64,000 nt of DNA from Pseudomonas sp. PDM18 (lineage in GTDB: Bacteria > Pseudomonadota > Gammaproteobacteria > Pseudomonadales > Pseudomonadaceae): NCBI RefSeq assembly GCF_014852585.1, contig NZ_JACVBX010000001.1, positions 434,001 through 498,000 of the forward strand, given 5' to 3'. Both the position numbers and the translations under genes were made by a program. The notes beneath the pieces were generated by a model that was not told the DNA's origin, made no database searches, and saw nothing but the letters and a program-made list of their open reading frames with translations. Of the stretch, positions 8,137 to 16,103 are shown piece by piece; positions within the stretch are counted from its first letter, which is position 1; each line of letters begins with the position of its first letter.

Positions 8137-8991
8137 TTACAGCCATCCCTTCACGCGATCCGGGTGCGCCTCGACCCATTTCTTGGCGGCCACTTCCGGC
8201 TTCTCGCCGTTCTGTACGGCGAGCATGACTTCCCCGATTTCCTGGCCGTCCTTCCACTGGAATTTCTTCAGGAAGGCCCAGACTTCCGGTGCCTTCTTCT
8301 CCAGCGCCGGGTTGGCCACGCTGTCGACGTGTTCCTCTTCGCCGTAGACCTTTTTCGGGTCTTCGAGGAACTTCAGTTTCCACTTGGCAAACATCCAGTG
8401 CGGAATCCAGCCGGTGACGGCGATGGCCTTCTTGTCGTTCTCCGCGCGGGTCAGCTCGGCGATCATGCCGCTGCCGGAACTGGCCACCAGCTTGTAGTCC
8501 AGGCCGTAGTCCTTGATCGCCTGGTCGGTCTTGAGCATCACCCCGGCGCCGGCGTCGATGCCGACGATGCGGCCGTCGAAATCAGCCTTCTGCGCCTTGA
8601 GGTCTTCGATGCTGTTGGCTTTCACGTACTCGGGCACGATCAGGCCGATCTTCGCACCCGGGTAGTTCACGCCCAGGTTGACCACCTTGTCCTTCATCTT
8701 GTCGTAGTAGGCACCGTGGGTGACCGGCAGCCAGGCCGAGAGCATGGCGTCGAGCTTGCCGCGCGCCACACCCTGCCACATGATCCCGGCGGCGACGGGC
8801 ATCAGCTTGACCTGGTAGCCGAGCTTCTCGCGCATGATCTCGGCGGCGACGTGCGTGGTTGCCACGCTATCCGACCAGCCGTCCACGTATCCGATGGTGA
8901 TTTCCGGCTTGGCCGCCGCACCGGCCAGCCCGGCAGCCGCCGACAGCACCAGCCCTGCGCCCAGGCCCAACAGGCGTCGCATCATTTGCAT
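8137..8991 (-). CDS. betX: Glycine betaine-type ABC substrate-binding protein
   Basis: Periplasmic solute-binding protein (284 residues) of the OpuAC/ProX superfamily that captures betaine-like quaternary amines for an ABC importer. An export signal (residues 1-26, cleavage near AGAAA-KPE) precedes a mature domain beginning with the family motif ITIGYVDGWSDSVATTHV. Trp residues that usually form the cation-binding cage occur in GIMWQG, LSAWLPVTHG and VTGWIPHWMF. No permease or ATPase gene is adjacent, so it must work with a transporter encoded elsewhere. P. aeruginosa BetX, located next to yjcH-actP, is such an orphan binding protein, hence the name. A GGAG site precedes the ATG. Confidence 0.85.
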   Translation of the reverse strand: MQMMRRLLGLGAGLVLSAAAGLAGAAAKPEITIGYVDGWSDSVATTHVAAEIMREKLGYQVKLMPVAAGIMWQGVARGKLDAMLSAWLPVTHGAYYDKMKDKVVNLGVNYPGAKIGLIVPEYVKANSIEDLKAQKADFDGRIVGIDAGAGVMLKTDQAIKDYGLDYKLVASSGSGMIAELTRAENDKKAIAVTGWIPHWMFAKWKLKFLEDPKKVYGEEEHVDSVANPALEKKAPEVWAFLKKFQWKDGQEIGEVMLAVQNGEKPEVAAKKWVEAHPDRVKGWL

Positions 8992-9274
8992 GGTTTTCTC
9001 CCCGTGATTTTATCGGCGCGCCTGGGCGAACCCGGCGCATTTCGCGGTCTTGGCCGCCCCTTCATGATCGGCGCACCCTGATGGCGAACTGCTCTGAGAG
9101 CGACGCCAAACGGTCCGATCCGCGACAGAACCCGTCCATCCACGACCGCGCCAATCCAACCACGACGGACGTGACGGCCTATCGCCTTCATACAGAAGCT
9201 CGATTACCCGCGACGGCTGCCGCGCGATAGTCTTCCCGCAACGGAGAATCATTCTCGACTGGAGGAGCACCACC

Positions 9275-9496
9275 ATGCTCAAGACCGTCACCTTCACCCT
9301 GATGCACTTCATGATCGCTTTCAGCGTCGCCTACGCTCTGACCGGCAGCATCACCGTGGGCGGCCTGGTCGCGGTGGTCGAGCCGCTGTGCAACGCGGTC
9401 GGGTTCCACTTCCACGAGAAGTTCTGGAAGCGCATCGAGGGAAACGCCGCAGGCAAATCGGTCCCGACGCACAACTGGGTTCACCGCCACGCCTGA
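9275..9496 (+). CDS. DUF2061 family membrane protein
   Basis: Protein of 73 residues matching DUF2061. A first hydrophobic stretch (LMHFMIAFSVAYALTGSITVGG) leads into the conserved segment VEPLCNAVGFHFHEKFWKRI. It is a small inner-membrane protein of unknown function. A GGAGGAGC ribosome binding site lies shortly before the ATG. It stands alone between divergent betX and the GH17 gene. Confidence 0.87.
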   Translation: MLKTVTFTLMHFMIAFSVAYALTGSITVGGLVAVVEPLCNAVGFHFHEKFWKRIEGNAAGKSVPTHNWVHRHA

Positions 9497-9570
9497 GTGC
9501 CCCGCGTGGGCACTGACGGCGGCCGATGGCGTTGCTAAGATGCGCGCCTCGCCACGGTTCGCGTGCCCTC

Positions 9571-11130
9571 ATGCCACAGTCCTCGCGCTTTCCAGTCCTT
9601 CCCTACTGCCTCGCCCTGCTGCTTGCCCTGATCGCCCTCTGCGGGCTCTGGTACGGACTGGGCAAACCGGTGGTCCTGCCCGACGCGGCCACACCCACGC
9701 ACAAGCTGCAGTGCGCGTCCTACAGCCCGTTCGCCAAGGACCAGTCGCCCTTCGACCAACCTTTCGTGTTGCGCCCGGAGCAGATGGACGCCGACCTGGC
9801 CCTGCTGGCGACGCGCTTCGACTGCGTGCGCACCTATTCCATGACCGGCCTGGAAGGCATTCCGGCGTTGGCCCGCAAGCACGGGTTGAAGCTGATGCTC
9901 GGTGCCTGGGTCAACGGCAACCCGGCAGATACCGAGCGTGAAGTCGAAGCGCTGATCAAGGCCGCCAACCAGTATCCGGACGTGGTGCAGGCGGTAATCG
10001 TCGGCAACGAGACCCTGCTGCGCAAGGAGGTTACCGGGCGCTACCTCGCCGGACTTATCCACAAGGTAAAAGCCCAGGTGCGCCAGCCGGTGACCTACGC
10101 CGATGTCTGGGAGTTCTGGCACCAGCACCCGGAAATCGCCCCGGCGGTGGACTTCGTCACCATCCACCTGCTGCCCTACTGGGAAGACAACCCCAGTGGC
10201 ATCGACGACGCCCTCGCCCACGTCGCGAAGATCCGCGAGGACTTCGGCCGCGAGTTCGCCCCCAAGGACATCCTCATCGGCGAGACCGGCTGGCCCAGCG
10301 AAGGCCGCCAGCGCGACACCGCCCTGCCCAGCCGGGTCAACGAGGCGCGCTTCATCCGCGGCTTCGTGCACATGGCCGAAGAGAAAGGCTGGCACTACAA
10401 CCTGATCGAAGCCTTCGACCAGCCCTGGAAGCGCCAGAGCGAAGGCGCGGTGGGCGGTTACTGGGGCCTGTTCAGCGCCGACCGCGAAGAGAAAGGCGTG
10501 CTCGCCGGGCCGGTCAGCAACCTGCCGGGCTGGCCGCAATGGCTGGGGCTTTGCGCCGTGATCCTGCTCGGCGCCCTGCTGGTGGGTGGCCGCCCGGCCT
10601 CTGCCCGCAGTGCTTTCCTGCTACCGCTGGCCGGCGCGCTGGGTGCCGGCTGCATCGGCCTGTGGCTGGAGCTGTCGGTGATCACCAGCCGCTTCTGGGG
10701 CGAATGGCTCTGGGCGGCGGCGCTGACCGGCCTCAACCTGCTGGTGCTGCTGCACATCAGCCTGGCGCTGTCGACACGCGCGGGTTGGCGCTCGCAGGTA
10801 TTCGACGCCCTGCAACGCCGCGCCGGCCTGTGGCTGGCGGCGGCCGGTTTCGCCGGCGCGGTGCTGATGCTCGGGATGGTCTTCGATGCGCGATACCGCA
10901 GCTTCCCCAGCGCGGCCTTGCTGTTCCCGGCGCTGGTCTACCTGTGCCGACCGGTCGAAGCGCCGCGCCGCGAAGCGCTGCTGCTGGCACTGATCATCGC
11001 CGTCGGGATTCCCGCACAGCTGGCACTGGAAGGCCTGCGCAATCTTCAGGCCCTGGGGTGGGCGGCGGTGAGCCTGCTGCTGCTGGGTGCGCTGTTGCGC
11101 GGGCTACACCCGGCACAGCCAAAGGCCTGA
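9571..11130 (+). CDS. Membrane-anchored GH17-type glycoside hydrolase/transglycosylase
   Basis: About 519 residues. After an N-terminal membrane anchor (LALLLALIALCGLWYGL) comes a GH17-like beta-1,3-glucan-active domain (about residues 35-320). Its catalytic acid is expected in VIVGNETLLR and its nucleophile in IGETGWPSEG, both classic GH17 sequences. The C-terminal third carries about six hydrophobic helices. Pseudomonas GH17 enzymes of this kind remodel periplasmic beta-1,3-glucans; the reaction here is inferred from family only. I took the ATG at 9571 just before the anchor. An upstream ATG at 9526 would add an Arg-rich stretch, and neither has a convincing ribosome binding site. Confidence 0.8.
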   Translation: MPQSSRFPVLPYCLALLLALIALCGLWYGLGKPVVLPDAATPTHKLQCASYSPFAKDQSPFDQPFVLRPEQMDADLALLATRFDCVRTYSMTGLEGIPALARKHGLKLMLGAWVNGNPADTEREVEALIKAANQYPDVVQAVIVGNETLLRKEVTGRYLAGLIHKVKAQVRQPVTYADVWEFWHQHPEIAPAVDFVTIHLLPYWEDNPSGIDDALAHVAKIREDFGREFAPKDILIGETGWPSEGRQRDTALPSRVNEARFIRGFVHMAEEKGWHYNLIEAFDQPWKRQSEGAVGGYWGLFSADREEKGVLAGPVSNLPGWPQWLGLCAVILLGALLVGGRPASARSAFLLPLAGALGAGCIGLWLELSVITSRFWGEWLWAAALTGLNLLVLLHISLALSTRAGWRSQVFDALQRRAGLWLAAAGFAGAVLMLGMVFDARYRSFPSAALLFPALVYLCRPVEAPRREALLLALIIAVGIPAQLALEGLRNLQALGWAAVSLLLLGALLRGLHPAQPKA

Positions 11131-11131
11131 C

Positions 11132-11497
11132 TCAGCGGGTCGGCGCGCGCACCAGGCGCAGCCCGGCCAGCACCACGGCGAAAACCGCGAGCCCGGCGTT
11201 GTAGAGCACCAGCGCGGGCAGCGTGACCAGCATGGCCAGCACAGCCAGCCACCAGCCAGCCCGACGCGGCACGAAGAAGGCCAGCAGCGAAAGCCCCAGC
11301 GCCAGCTTGCCGAACACGCCGAAGTGTATCGCCCAGCCCAGTTGCGAACGCGCGCCGCACTCCCAGCGCGTCGCTTCGTCGGCGCAGATGCCAACCCAGC
11401 GACTGTCCTCCATCAGCCCGAAACGCAAGCCATAACTGGCGGCCAGCCAGAGCGCCAGGGCGAGCAGCAGGAGGATCAGGGGCAAACGTCGGGGCAT
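11132..11497 (-). CDS. Hypothetical membrane protein (121 aa)
   Basis: Not recognised. It has three to four hydrophobic segments (PLILLLLALALWLAASYGL, then FGKLALGLSLLAFFVP, then AVLAMLVTLPALVLYNAGLAVFAVVLAGL), with a periplasmic-looking loop containing two cysteines (GICADEATRWECGARS). The start ATG at 11497 follows a GGAG at ten bases. The frame continues 14 codons further upstream without better signals. The gene converges on the GH17 gene with only one base between the two stop codons. Confidence 0.65.
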   Translation of the reverse strand: MPRRLPLILLLLALALWLAASYGLRFGLMEDSRWVGICADEATRWECGARSQLGWAIHFGVFGKLALGLSLLAFFVPRRAGWWLAVLAMLVTLPALVLYNAGLAVFAVVLAGLRLVRAPTR

Positions 11498-11608
11498 GGC
11501 GCCACTACTCCGGGAGGCAGGGAAATCGGCGCCCAGCATAACCAGCGCCGGGGCCGATGCAAGAGGGGCCTAACCCTGCCTAAACTTCCCTCACCCACGG
11601 AGCCCTCG

Positions 11609-12175
11609 ATGAAGCGATCGACCCTGTTCCTGTTGGTCTGCGTGGCCACCAGCTTCTGGTGGCTGTGGCCGACCGAGCGCCCCCTGGCACCGCAACAGCA
11701 AAGCCAGGCCCTGTCCGGCGGCGGCTTCCGCGTCGAGCGCTATTCCATCTATCCATTGCAGGACTTCAGCATCGAAGCTCGCGTACTCAGCCGCGAGGAT
11801 TACCGCCTGGGCCGCGAGGCCGAACTGTCGCCCACCGACCTCGCCTTGGGCTGGGGGCCGATGGATGATCCGCGCGTGCTCGCCGATATCCGCATCAGTC
11901 AGGGCAACCGCTGGTTCTACTGGCACGCCGACAAGCTGCCGATTCCCCGCCGCGAGCTGGAAACCCACGCCGCCAACATGCACATGATCCCCGCCAATGA
12001 CGGCGTGGCGCGCACCCTGGCCCAGATCAGTGCCGGGGAGCATGTGCGCCTGTCCGGCAAGCTGGTGCGCGTGGAAGGCGACGACGGCTGGCGCTGGGTC
12101 AGCTCGCTGAGCCGCGAGGATACCGGCGCCGGCGCCTGCGAGCTGGTCTGGCTGGAGAGCCTGGAACGCTATTGA
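11609..12175 (+). CDS. Hypothetical exported or membrane-anchored protein (188 aa)
   Basis: Not recognised. A single N-terminal hydrophobic segment (MKRSTLFLLVCVATSFWWLW) anchors or exports a domain of about 165 residues with the text FRVERYSIYPLQDFSIEARVLSREDYRLGREAELSPTDLALGWGPM. The conserved-looking block RWFYWHADKLPIPRRELETHAANMHMIPAN follows, then a likely beta-rich end (LSGKLVRVEGDDGWRWVSSLSRED). The length and the Trp/His-rich middle are shared by uncharacterised Pseudomonas proteins. The ATG at 11609 is chosen because the signal-like segment starts there. Confidence 0.72.
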   Translation: MKRSTLFLLVCVATSFWWLWPTERPLAPQQQSQALSGGGFRVERYSIYPLQDFSIEARVLSREDYRLGREAELSPTDLALGWGPMDDPRVLADIRISQGNRWFYWHADKLPIPRRELETHAANMHMIPANDGVARTLAQISAGEHVRLSGKLVRVEGDDGWRWVSSLSREDTGAGACELVWLESLERY

Positions 12176-12244
12176 AGCGCCCTGTTGCCAGCAGCTCGGG
12201 GCATTGGGCATGCTCCTGAACATTCGCAGCACAAGGACTTTCCC

Positions 12245-12730
12245 ATGCCCCGCGTCACCCTGCGCCCTGCCGCCCCCGACGACATCCCGCTGATCCTCGC
12301 GTTGATACGTGAACTGGCCGACTACGAAAAGCTGGTCCACGAAGTAAAGGCCGATGCCCAGCGCATGCACGATCACCTGTTCGGCCCGCGCCCCTATGCC
12401 GAGGTGCTGATCGGCGAAGTGGACGGCGAGCCCCAGGGCTTCGCGCTGTTCTTCCACAACTACTCCACCTGGCTGAGCCAGCCGGGCATCTACCTCGAAG
12501 ACCTCTACGTGCGCCCCGCCGCGCGCGGCGCCGGACTGGGCAAGGCGCTGTTGACCGAACTGGCGCGGCTGACAGTGGAGCGCGACTGCGGACGCCTGGA
12601 ATGGTCGGTACTGGACTGGAACGAACCGGCGCTCGGTTTCTACCGCAGCCTGGGTGCGCGCCCACAGGACGAATGGACCGTCTATCGTCTAACCGGCGAC
12701 GCCCTGCATGACCTGGCGCGCAAGGGCTGA
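12245..12730 (+). CDS. GNAT family N-acetyltransferase
   Basis: Cytosolic acetyltransferase of 161 residues that uses acetyl-CoA to modify an amine. Domain landmarks: RPAAPDDIPLILALIRELADYEKL at the N-terminus, then the YLEDLYVRPAARGAGLGKALL motif A (acetyl-CoA pyrophosphate loop, near residue 95), and ALGFYRSLGARPQDEWTVYRL at the end. This pattern matches the spermidine/diamine acetyltransferase-like subfamily (SSAT type), so a polyamine or thialysine substrate is plausible. The start ATG at 12245 begins MPRVTLRPA. Confidence 0.87.
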   Translation: MPRVTLRPAAPDDIPLILALIRELADYEKLVHEVKADAQRMHDHLFGPRPYAEVLIGEVDGEPQGFALFFHNYSTWLSQPGIYLEDLYVRPAARGAGLGKALLTELARLTVERDCGRLEWSVLDWNEPALGFYRSLGARPQDEWTVYRLTGDALHDLARKG

Positions 12731-12815
12731 AACGCACATCGCACTTGTAGGAAATGTGCTGGTCTTAATGCGCGGTCACCTTAGAGTTGGCCTCCTCTTG
12801 AAAGGACTCCGAACC

Positions 12816-14165
12816 ATGACATTTCTTCGCCGCGTGGCCGCCCTGATCGGCGGCCTCGCACTGGGACTTGCCGGGCCCGCTTTCGCCCGCGATGTGGATC
12901 AGGCCAGCTACGGCTATCCACTGCTCAACCCGTTCGAGGCGACCATCGCCACCACCCCGCCGGAGCTGCGCCCGCAGCTGCCGACGGATGACGACATCCG
13001 CCAGTCGGACTACGCCCTCAAGCTGCGCCCGGAGCGCGAGTACGAGCTGCCAAGCAACTTCTGGCCGGTGAAGAAGCTGCATTACCGGCTGGCCTGGCAG
13101 GACCACGAAGCGCCGCTGGTGTTCATCATCGCCGGCACTGGCGCCAACTACTCCAGCACCACGCCCGAGTACCTCAAGCGCCTGTTCTACAACGCCGGCT
13201 ACCACGTGGTGCAATTGTCCTCGCCGACCAGCTGGGACTTCATGGTCGGCGCGTCCCGCGTCGCCACGCCAGGCTATACGCCCGACGACGCCGATGACCT
13301 GTACCGGGTGATGCAGGCCGTGCGTGCGCAGCATCCGGACCTGCCTGTCAGCGACTATTACCTGACCGGCTACAGCCTCGGCGCCCTGCACGCAGCCTTC
13401 GTCAGCAAGCTCGACGAAACCCGCCGCAGCTTCAACTTCAAGCGCGTGCTGCTGCTCAACCCGCCGGTGAACCTCTATACATCGGTGAGCAACCTCGACA
13501 AGCTGGTGCAGACCCACGTCAAGGGCATCAACGACACCAACACCTTCTACCAGGTGGTGCTGGCCAAGCTGACCCGCTACTTCGAGCAGAAGGGCTACGT
13601 CGACCTCAACGACGCCTTCCTCTTCGACCTGCAACAGTCCAAGCAGCACCTCTCCAACGAGGAGATGGCCATGCTGATCGGCGCGGTGTTCCGCTTCTCC
13701 TCCGCCGACATTGCCTTCACTTCGGACCTGATCAACCGCCGCGGCCTGATCACCCCGCCCAAGTACCCGATCACCGAAGGCACCAGTCTGACGCCCTTCT
13801 TCAAGCGCGCCATGCAGTGCGACTTCGAGTGCTACATGACTGACCAGTTGATGCCGCTGTGGCGCGCCAAGTATGACGGCGGCAGCCTGCCGCAGCTGGT
13901 CGACCAGGTCAGCCTTTACGGCGTCCAGGATTACCTGAAGGAGAGCCCGAAGATCGCCGTCATGCACAACGCCGACGACGTCATCCTCGGCCCCGGCGAC
14001 ATCGGCTTCCTGCGCCGCACCTTCGGCGACCGCCTGACGCTCTATCCTCGCGGCGGCCACTGCGGCAACCTCAACTACCGCGTGAACGCCCAGGACATGC
14101 TCGACTTCTTCAAGGGACACGATGCCACGGCCACCGGCATCGCCACCGCGCAGACAGGGAACTGA
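12816..14165 (+). CDS. Exported alpha/beta-fold hydrolase
   Basis: Protein of 449 residues with a Sec signal (MTFLRRVAALIGGLALGLAGPAFA) and an alpha/beta-hydrolase domain. Putative catalytic residues are the Ser in YYLTGYSLGALHAAF, the Asp in VMHNADDVILGPGD and the His in YPRGGHCGN. An AKGGAS-type oxyanion region is replaced by IIAGTGANYSS. The enzyme is probably periplasmic; its substrate is unknown, although the next gene (MlaA family) suggests a link to outer-membrane lipid handling. The stop is five bases before the mlaA-like start. An AGGA site precedes the ATG. Some databases label homologues as protein kinases, which the sequence does not support. Confidence 0.82.
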   Translation: MTFLRRVAALIGGLALGLAGPAFARDVDQASYGYPLLNPFEATIATTPPELRPQLPTDDDIRQSDYALKLRPEREYELPSNFWPVKKLHYRLAWQDHEAPLVFIIAGTGANYSSTTPEYLKRLFYNAGYHVVQLSSPTSWDFMVGASRVATPGYTPDDADDLYRVMQAVRAQHPDLPVSDYYLTGYSLGALHAAFVSKLDETRRSFNFKRVLLLNPPVNLYTSVSNLDKLVQTHVKGINDTNTFYQVVLAKLTRYFEQKGYVDLNDAFLFDLQQSKQHLSNEEMAMLIGAVFRFSSADIAFTSDLINRRGLITPPKYPITEGTSLTPFFKRAMQCDFECYMTDQLMPLWRAKYDGGSLPQLVDQVSLYGVQDYLKESPKIAVMHNADDVILGPGDIGFLRRTFGDRLTLYPRGGHCGNLNYRVNAQDMLDFFKGHDATATGIATAQTGN

Positions 14166-14169
14166 CTCC

Positions 14170-14982
14170 ATGCCACTTCGCCATTCCTGGACCCTCGCCC
14201 TGCTGCTGGCCTGCGGCCTCGCCCAGGCCGAGACACCGCAACCCATAAAGGCGCCGATCTCCACCGCCTTCGACATGGCACCGGACGAAGACGGCTTCAA
14301 GCACCCGCTGGACGCGCTGAAGTTCAACCCCGGCCTCGACCAGCGCGAGTTCGAGCGCGCCACCTTCGACGCCCTCAACGTCTACGACCCCTGGGAGTCA
14401 TGGAACCGCCGGGTCTACCACTTCAACTACCGCTTCGACGAGTGGGTGTTCCTGCCCGTGGTGAATGGCTACGAGTACGTCACCCCGCGCTTCGTACGCA
14501 CCGGCGTGAGCAACTTCTTCAGCAACCTGGGCGAGGTGCCGACCCTGCTCAACAGCGTCGCCCAGCTCAAGGCCGAGCGCGCAGCCAACAGCACCGCGCG
14601 ACTGCTGTTCAACACCATCCTCGGCATCGGCGGCCTGTGGGACCCGGCCACGGCCATGGGCCTGCCCAAAGTCAGCGAGGACTTCGGCCAGACCCTGGGC
14701 TACTGGGGCGTGCCGGACGGCCCCTACCTCATGCTGCCGATCCTCGGCCCGTCCAACCTGCGCGACACCGGCGGCCTGGTTACCGACTTCATCGCCGCCC
14801 GCGAAGTGAATTACCTGGACTACTCCGACATCAGCCGCGAGTACTGGGAGCTGCCGGTGCTGGAGATCGTCAACAAGCGCTACAGCAACAGCTTCCGCTA
14901 CGGACAGATGAACACGCCGTTCGAGTACGAGAAGCTGCGCTACTTCTACACCGAAGCACGGCGCCTGCAGATCCAGGAGTGA
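14170..14982 (+). CDS. MlaA/VacJ family lipid-asymmetry protein
   Basis: Protein of 270 residues of the MlaA (VacJ) family, which removes misplaced phospholipids from the outer leaflet of the outer membrane. The family core is clear: YDPWESWNRRVYHFNYRFDEWV (near residue 75), then SNFFSNLGEVPTLLNSVAQL, the block EDFGQTLGYWGVPDGPYLMLPILGPSNLRDTGG, and DYSDISREYW. The N-terminal segment (LALLLACGLAQAETP) could be cut as a lipoprotein at Cys15 (LLAC) or as a normal signal at AQA-E. It is coupled with the preceding hydrolase. No mlaBCDEF genes are nearby; related species carry a second mlaA gene elsewhere. Confidence 0.9.
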   Translation: MPLRHSWTLALLLACGLAQAETPQPIKAPISTAFDMAPDEDGFKHPLDALKFNPGLDQREFERATFDALNVYDPWESWNRRVYHFNYRFDEWVFLPVVNGYEYVTPRFVRTGVSNFFSNLGEVPTLLNSVAQLKAERAANSTARLLFNTILGIGGLWDPATAMGLPKVSEDFGQTLGYWGVPDGPYLMLPILGPSNLRDTGGLVTDFIAAREVNYLDYSDISREYWELPVLEIVNKRYSNSFRYGQMNTPFEYEKLRYFYTEARRLQIQE

Positions 14983-14987
14983 GCCGG

Positions 14988-15017
14988 AACCGCCGCCTTC
15001 GAGCGGCGGTTTTCTTT
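14988..15017 (+). terminator. Terminator after the mlaA-like gene
   Basis: Nine-base arms AACCGCCGC (14988-14996) and GCGGCGGTT (15003-15011) around a CTTCGA loop, followed by TTCTTTC. It is a good Rho-independent signal six bases after the stop. Confidence 0.85.
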
Positions 15018-15027
15018 CCCATATAGC

Positions 15028-15042
15028 ATCGAATATATCGAT
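15028..15042. promoter_or_regulatory. Palindrome in the pirin promoter region
   Basis: ATCGA-ATATA-TCGAT lies about 80 bases before the pirin ATG, within an AT-rich patch that stands out from the high-GC surroundings. It is shaped like a LysR-type or two-fold symmetric regulator site. No regulator gene is adjacent, so its binder is unknown. Confidence 0.4.
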
Positions 15043-15122
15043 AGTTAGACCAAAAAACTCGCAACCATTTATCCATCAATTGGGACTAGGATGATCTCCA
15101 TCCACAGATCAAGGAGGTCTTC

Positions 15123-15983
15123 ATGACCCGCTTACGTACCGTGATCGACCAGCACATCGGCCACCCGGCCTCCGACGGCGCCGGCGTGCGCCTGACCCGA
15201 GTGATCGGCGGCCCCGGCATCGAACGTTTCGATCCGTTCCTGATGCTCGACCAGTTCGACACGCAGAATCCCGACGACTACATCGCCGGCTTCCCGGCCC
15301 ACCCGCACCGTGGCTTCGAGACCGTCACCTACATGCTCGAAGGGCGCATGCGCCACGAAGACCACCTGGGCAATACCGGCCTGCTCAAGCCAGGCGGCGT
15401 GCAATGGATGACAGCCGCCCACGGCATCATCCACAGCGAGATGCCCGAACAGGTGGAAGGCGCCATGCGCGGCTTCCAGCTGTGGCTGAACCTGCCGGCG
15501 AAGGACAAGCTGTCCCCGGCCGGCTACCGCGACATCGAACCCGAGGACGTACCCCGCGTGACTACCGCGCAGGGCGTTGGCGTGACCGTGATCGCCGGGC
15601 GCTTCGACGATGGCCAAACCGTCACCGAGGGTGCCGTGCAACGACCGGGCACCGAGCCGCACTACTACGACCTGGTGCTGCCGGCGGGCACCTCCGTGGC
15701 TCCGCGCATTCCGGCGGGCCATCGGGTGATGCTGTACGTCTACGAAGGATCGCTCAAGGTGCCGGGCGAGCGCGGTGACGAGACCGTCGCTACCAATCGT
15801 CTGGTGCGCCTCGGCCAGGGCGACGAGATCCAGCTGTCCAGCGACAAGGGCGCCCGCGTCCTGCTGCTGGCCGGCAAGCCGCTCAATGAGCCGATCGTGC
15901 AGTACGGCCCGTTCGTGATGAACAGCCGCGAGGAAATCGAGCAGGCCCTACGCGATTACCGCGATGGTGTCTTCGCCGTCTGA
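15123..15983 (+). CDS. Pirin family protein
   Basis: Cupin-fold protein of 286 residues. The N-terminal cupin has the metal-ligand text PAHPHRGFETVTYMLEGRMRHEDH (His pair near residues 60-62, then His and Glu) and GGVQWMTAAHGIIHSEMP. The C-terminal cupin includes YYDLVLPAGTSVAPRIPAGHRVMLYVYEG. Pirins bind iron; bacterial members can be quercetin dioxygenases or bind metabolic enzymes, and no specific role can be assigned here. A strong AAGGAGG ribosome binding site precedes the ATG at 15123. Confidence 0.9.
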   Translation: MTRLRTVIDQHIGHPASDGAGVRLTRVIGGPGIERFDPFLMLDQFDTQNPDDYIAGFPAHPHRGFETVTYMLEGRMRHEDHLGNTGLLKPGGVQWMTAAHGIIHSEMPEQVEGAMRGFQLWLNLPAKDKLSPAGYRDIEPEDVPRVTTAQGVGVTVIAGRFDDGQTVTEGAVQRPGTEPHYYDLVLPAGTSVAPRIPAGHRVMLYVYEGSLKVPGERGDETVATNRLVRLGQGDEIQLSSDKGARVLLLAGKPLNEPIVQYGPFVMNSREEIEQALRDYRDGVFAV

Positions 15984-16009
15984 CGGCCCGCCCGCTCCTC
16001 GCTTTTCAT

Positions 16010-16087
16010 GTAGGAGCGAGCTTGCTCGCGAACAGGCCCCGTGCCACGCGGTTCGCGAGCAAGGGCTAGGCGCCCCCCTCGGTCCTA
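16010..16087. repeat. REP doublet, second copy degenerate
   Basis: A full REP unit (GTAGGAGCGAGCTTGCTCG...AAC, 16010-16033) is followed, inverted, by GTTCGCGAGCAAG (16051-16063). An unrelated GC-rich insert and the terminal GTCCTAC (16082-16088) complete the second unit. The intact version of this arrangement is at 50703-50772. REPINs of this kind are mobilised in trans by RAYT transposases, none of which is in the window. Confidence 0.82.
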
Positions 16088-16103
16088 CGAAGAGCCGCTC
16101 AGA

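Noticed and set aside
12765..14378. 537-codon minus-strand open frame opposite the exported hydrolase
   Set aside because: The opposite strand encodes a protein with a signal peptide and a coherent hydrolase triad; the minus frame has no recognisable domain.
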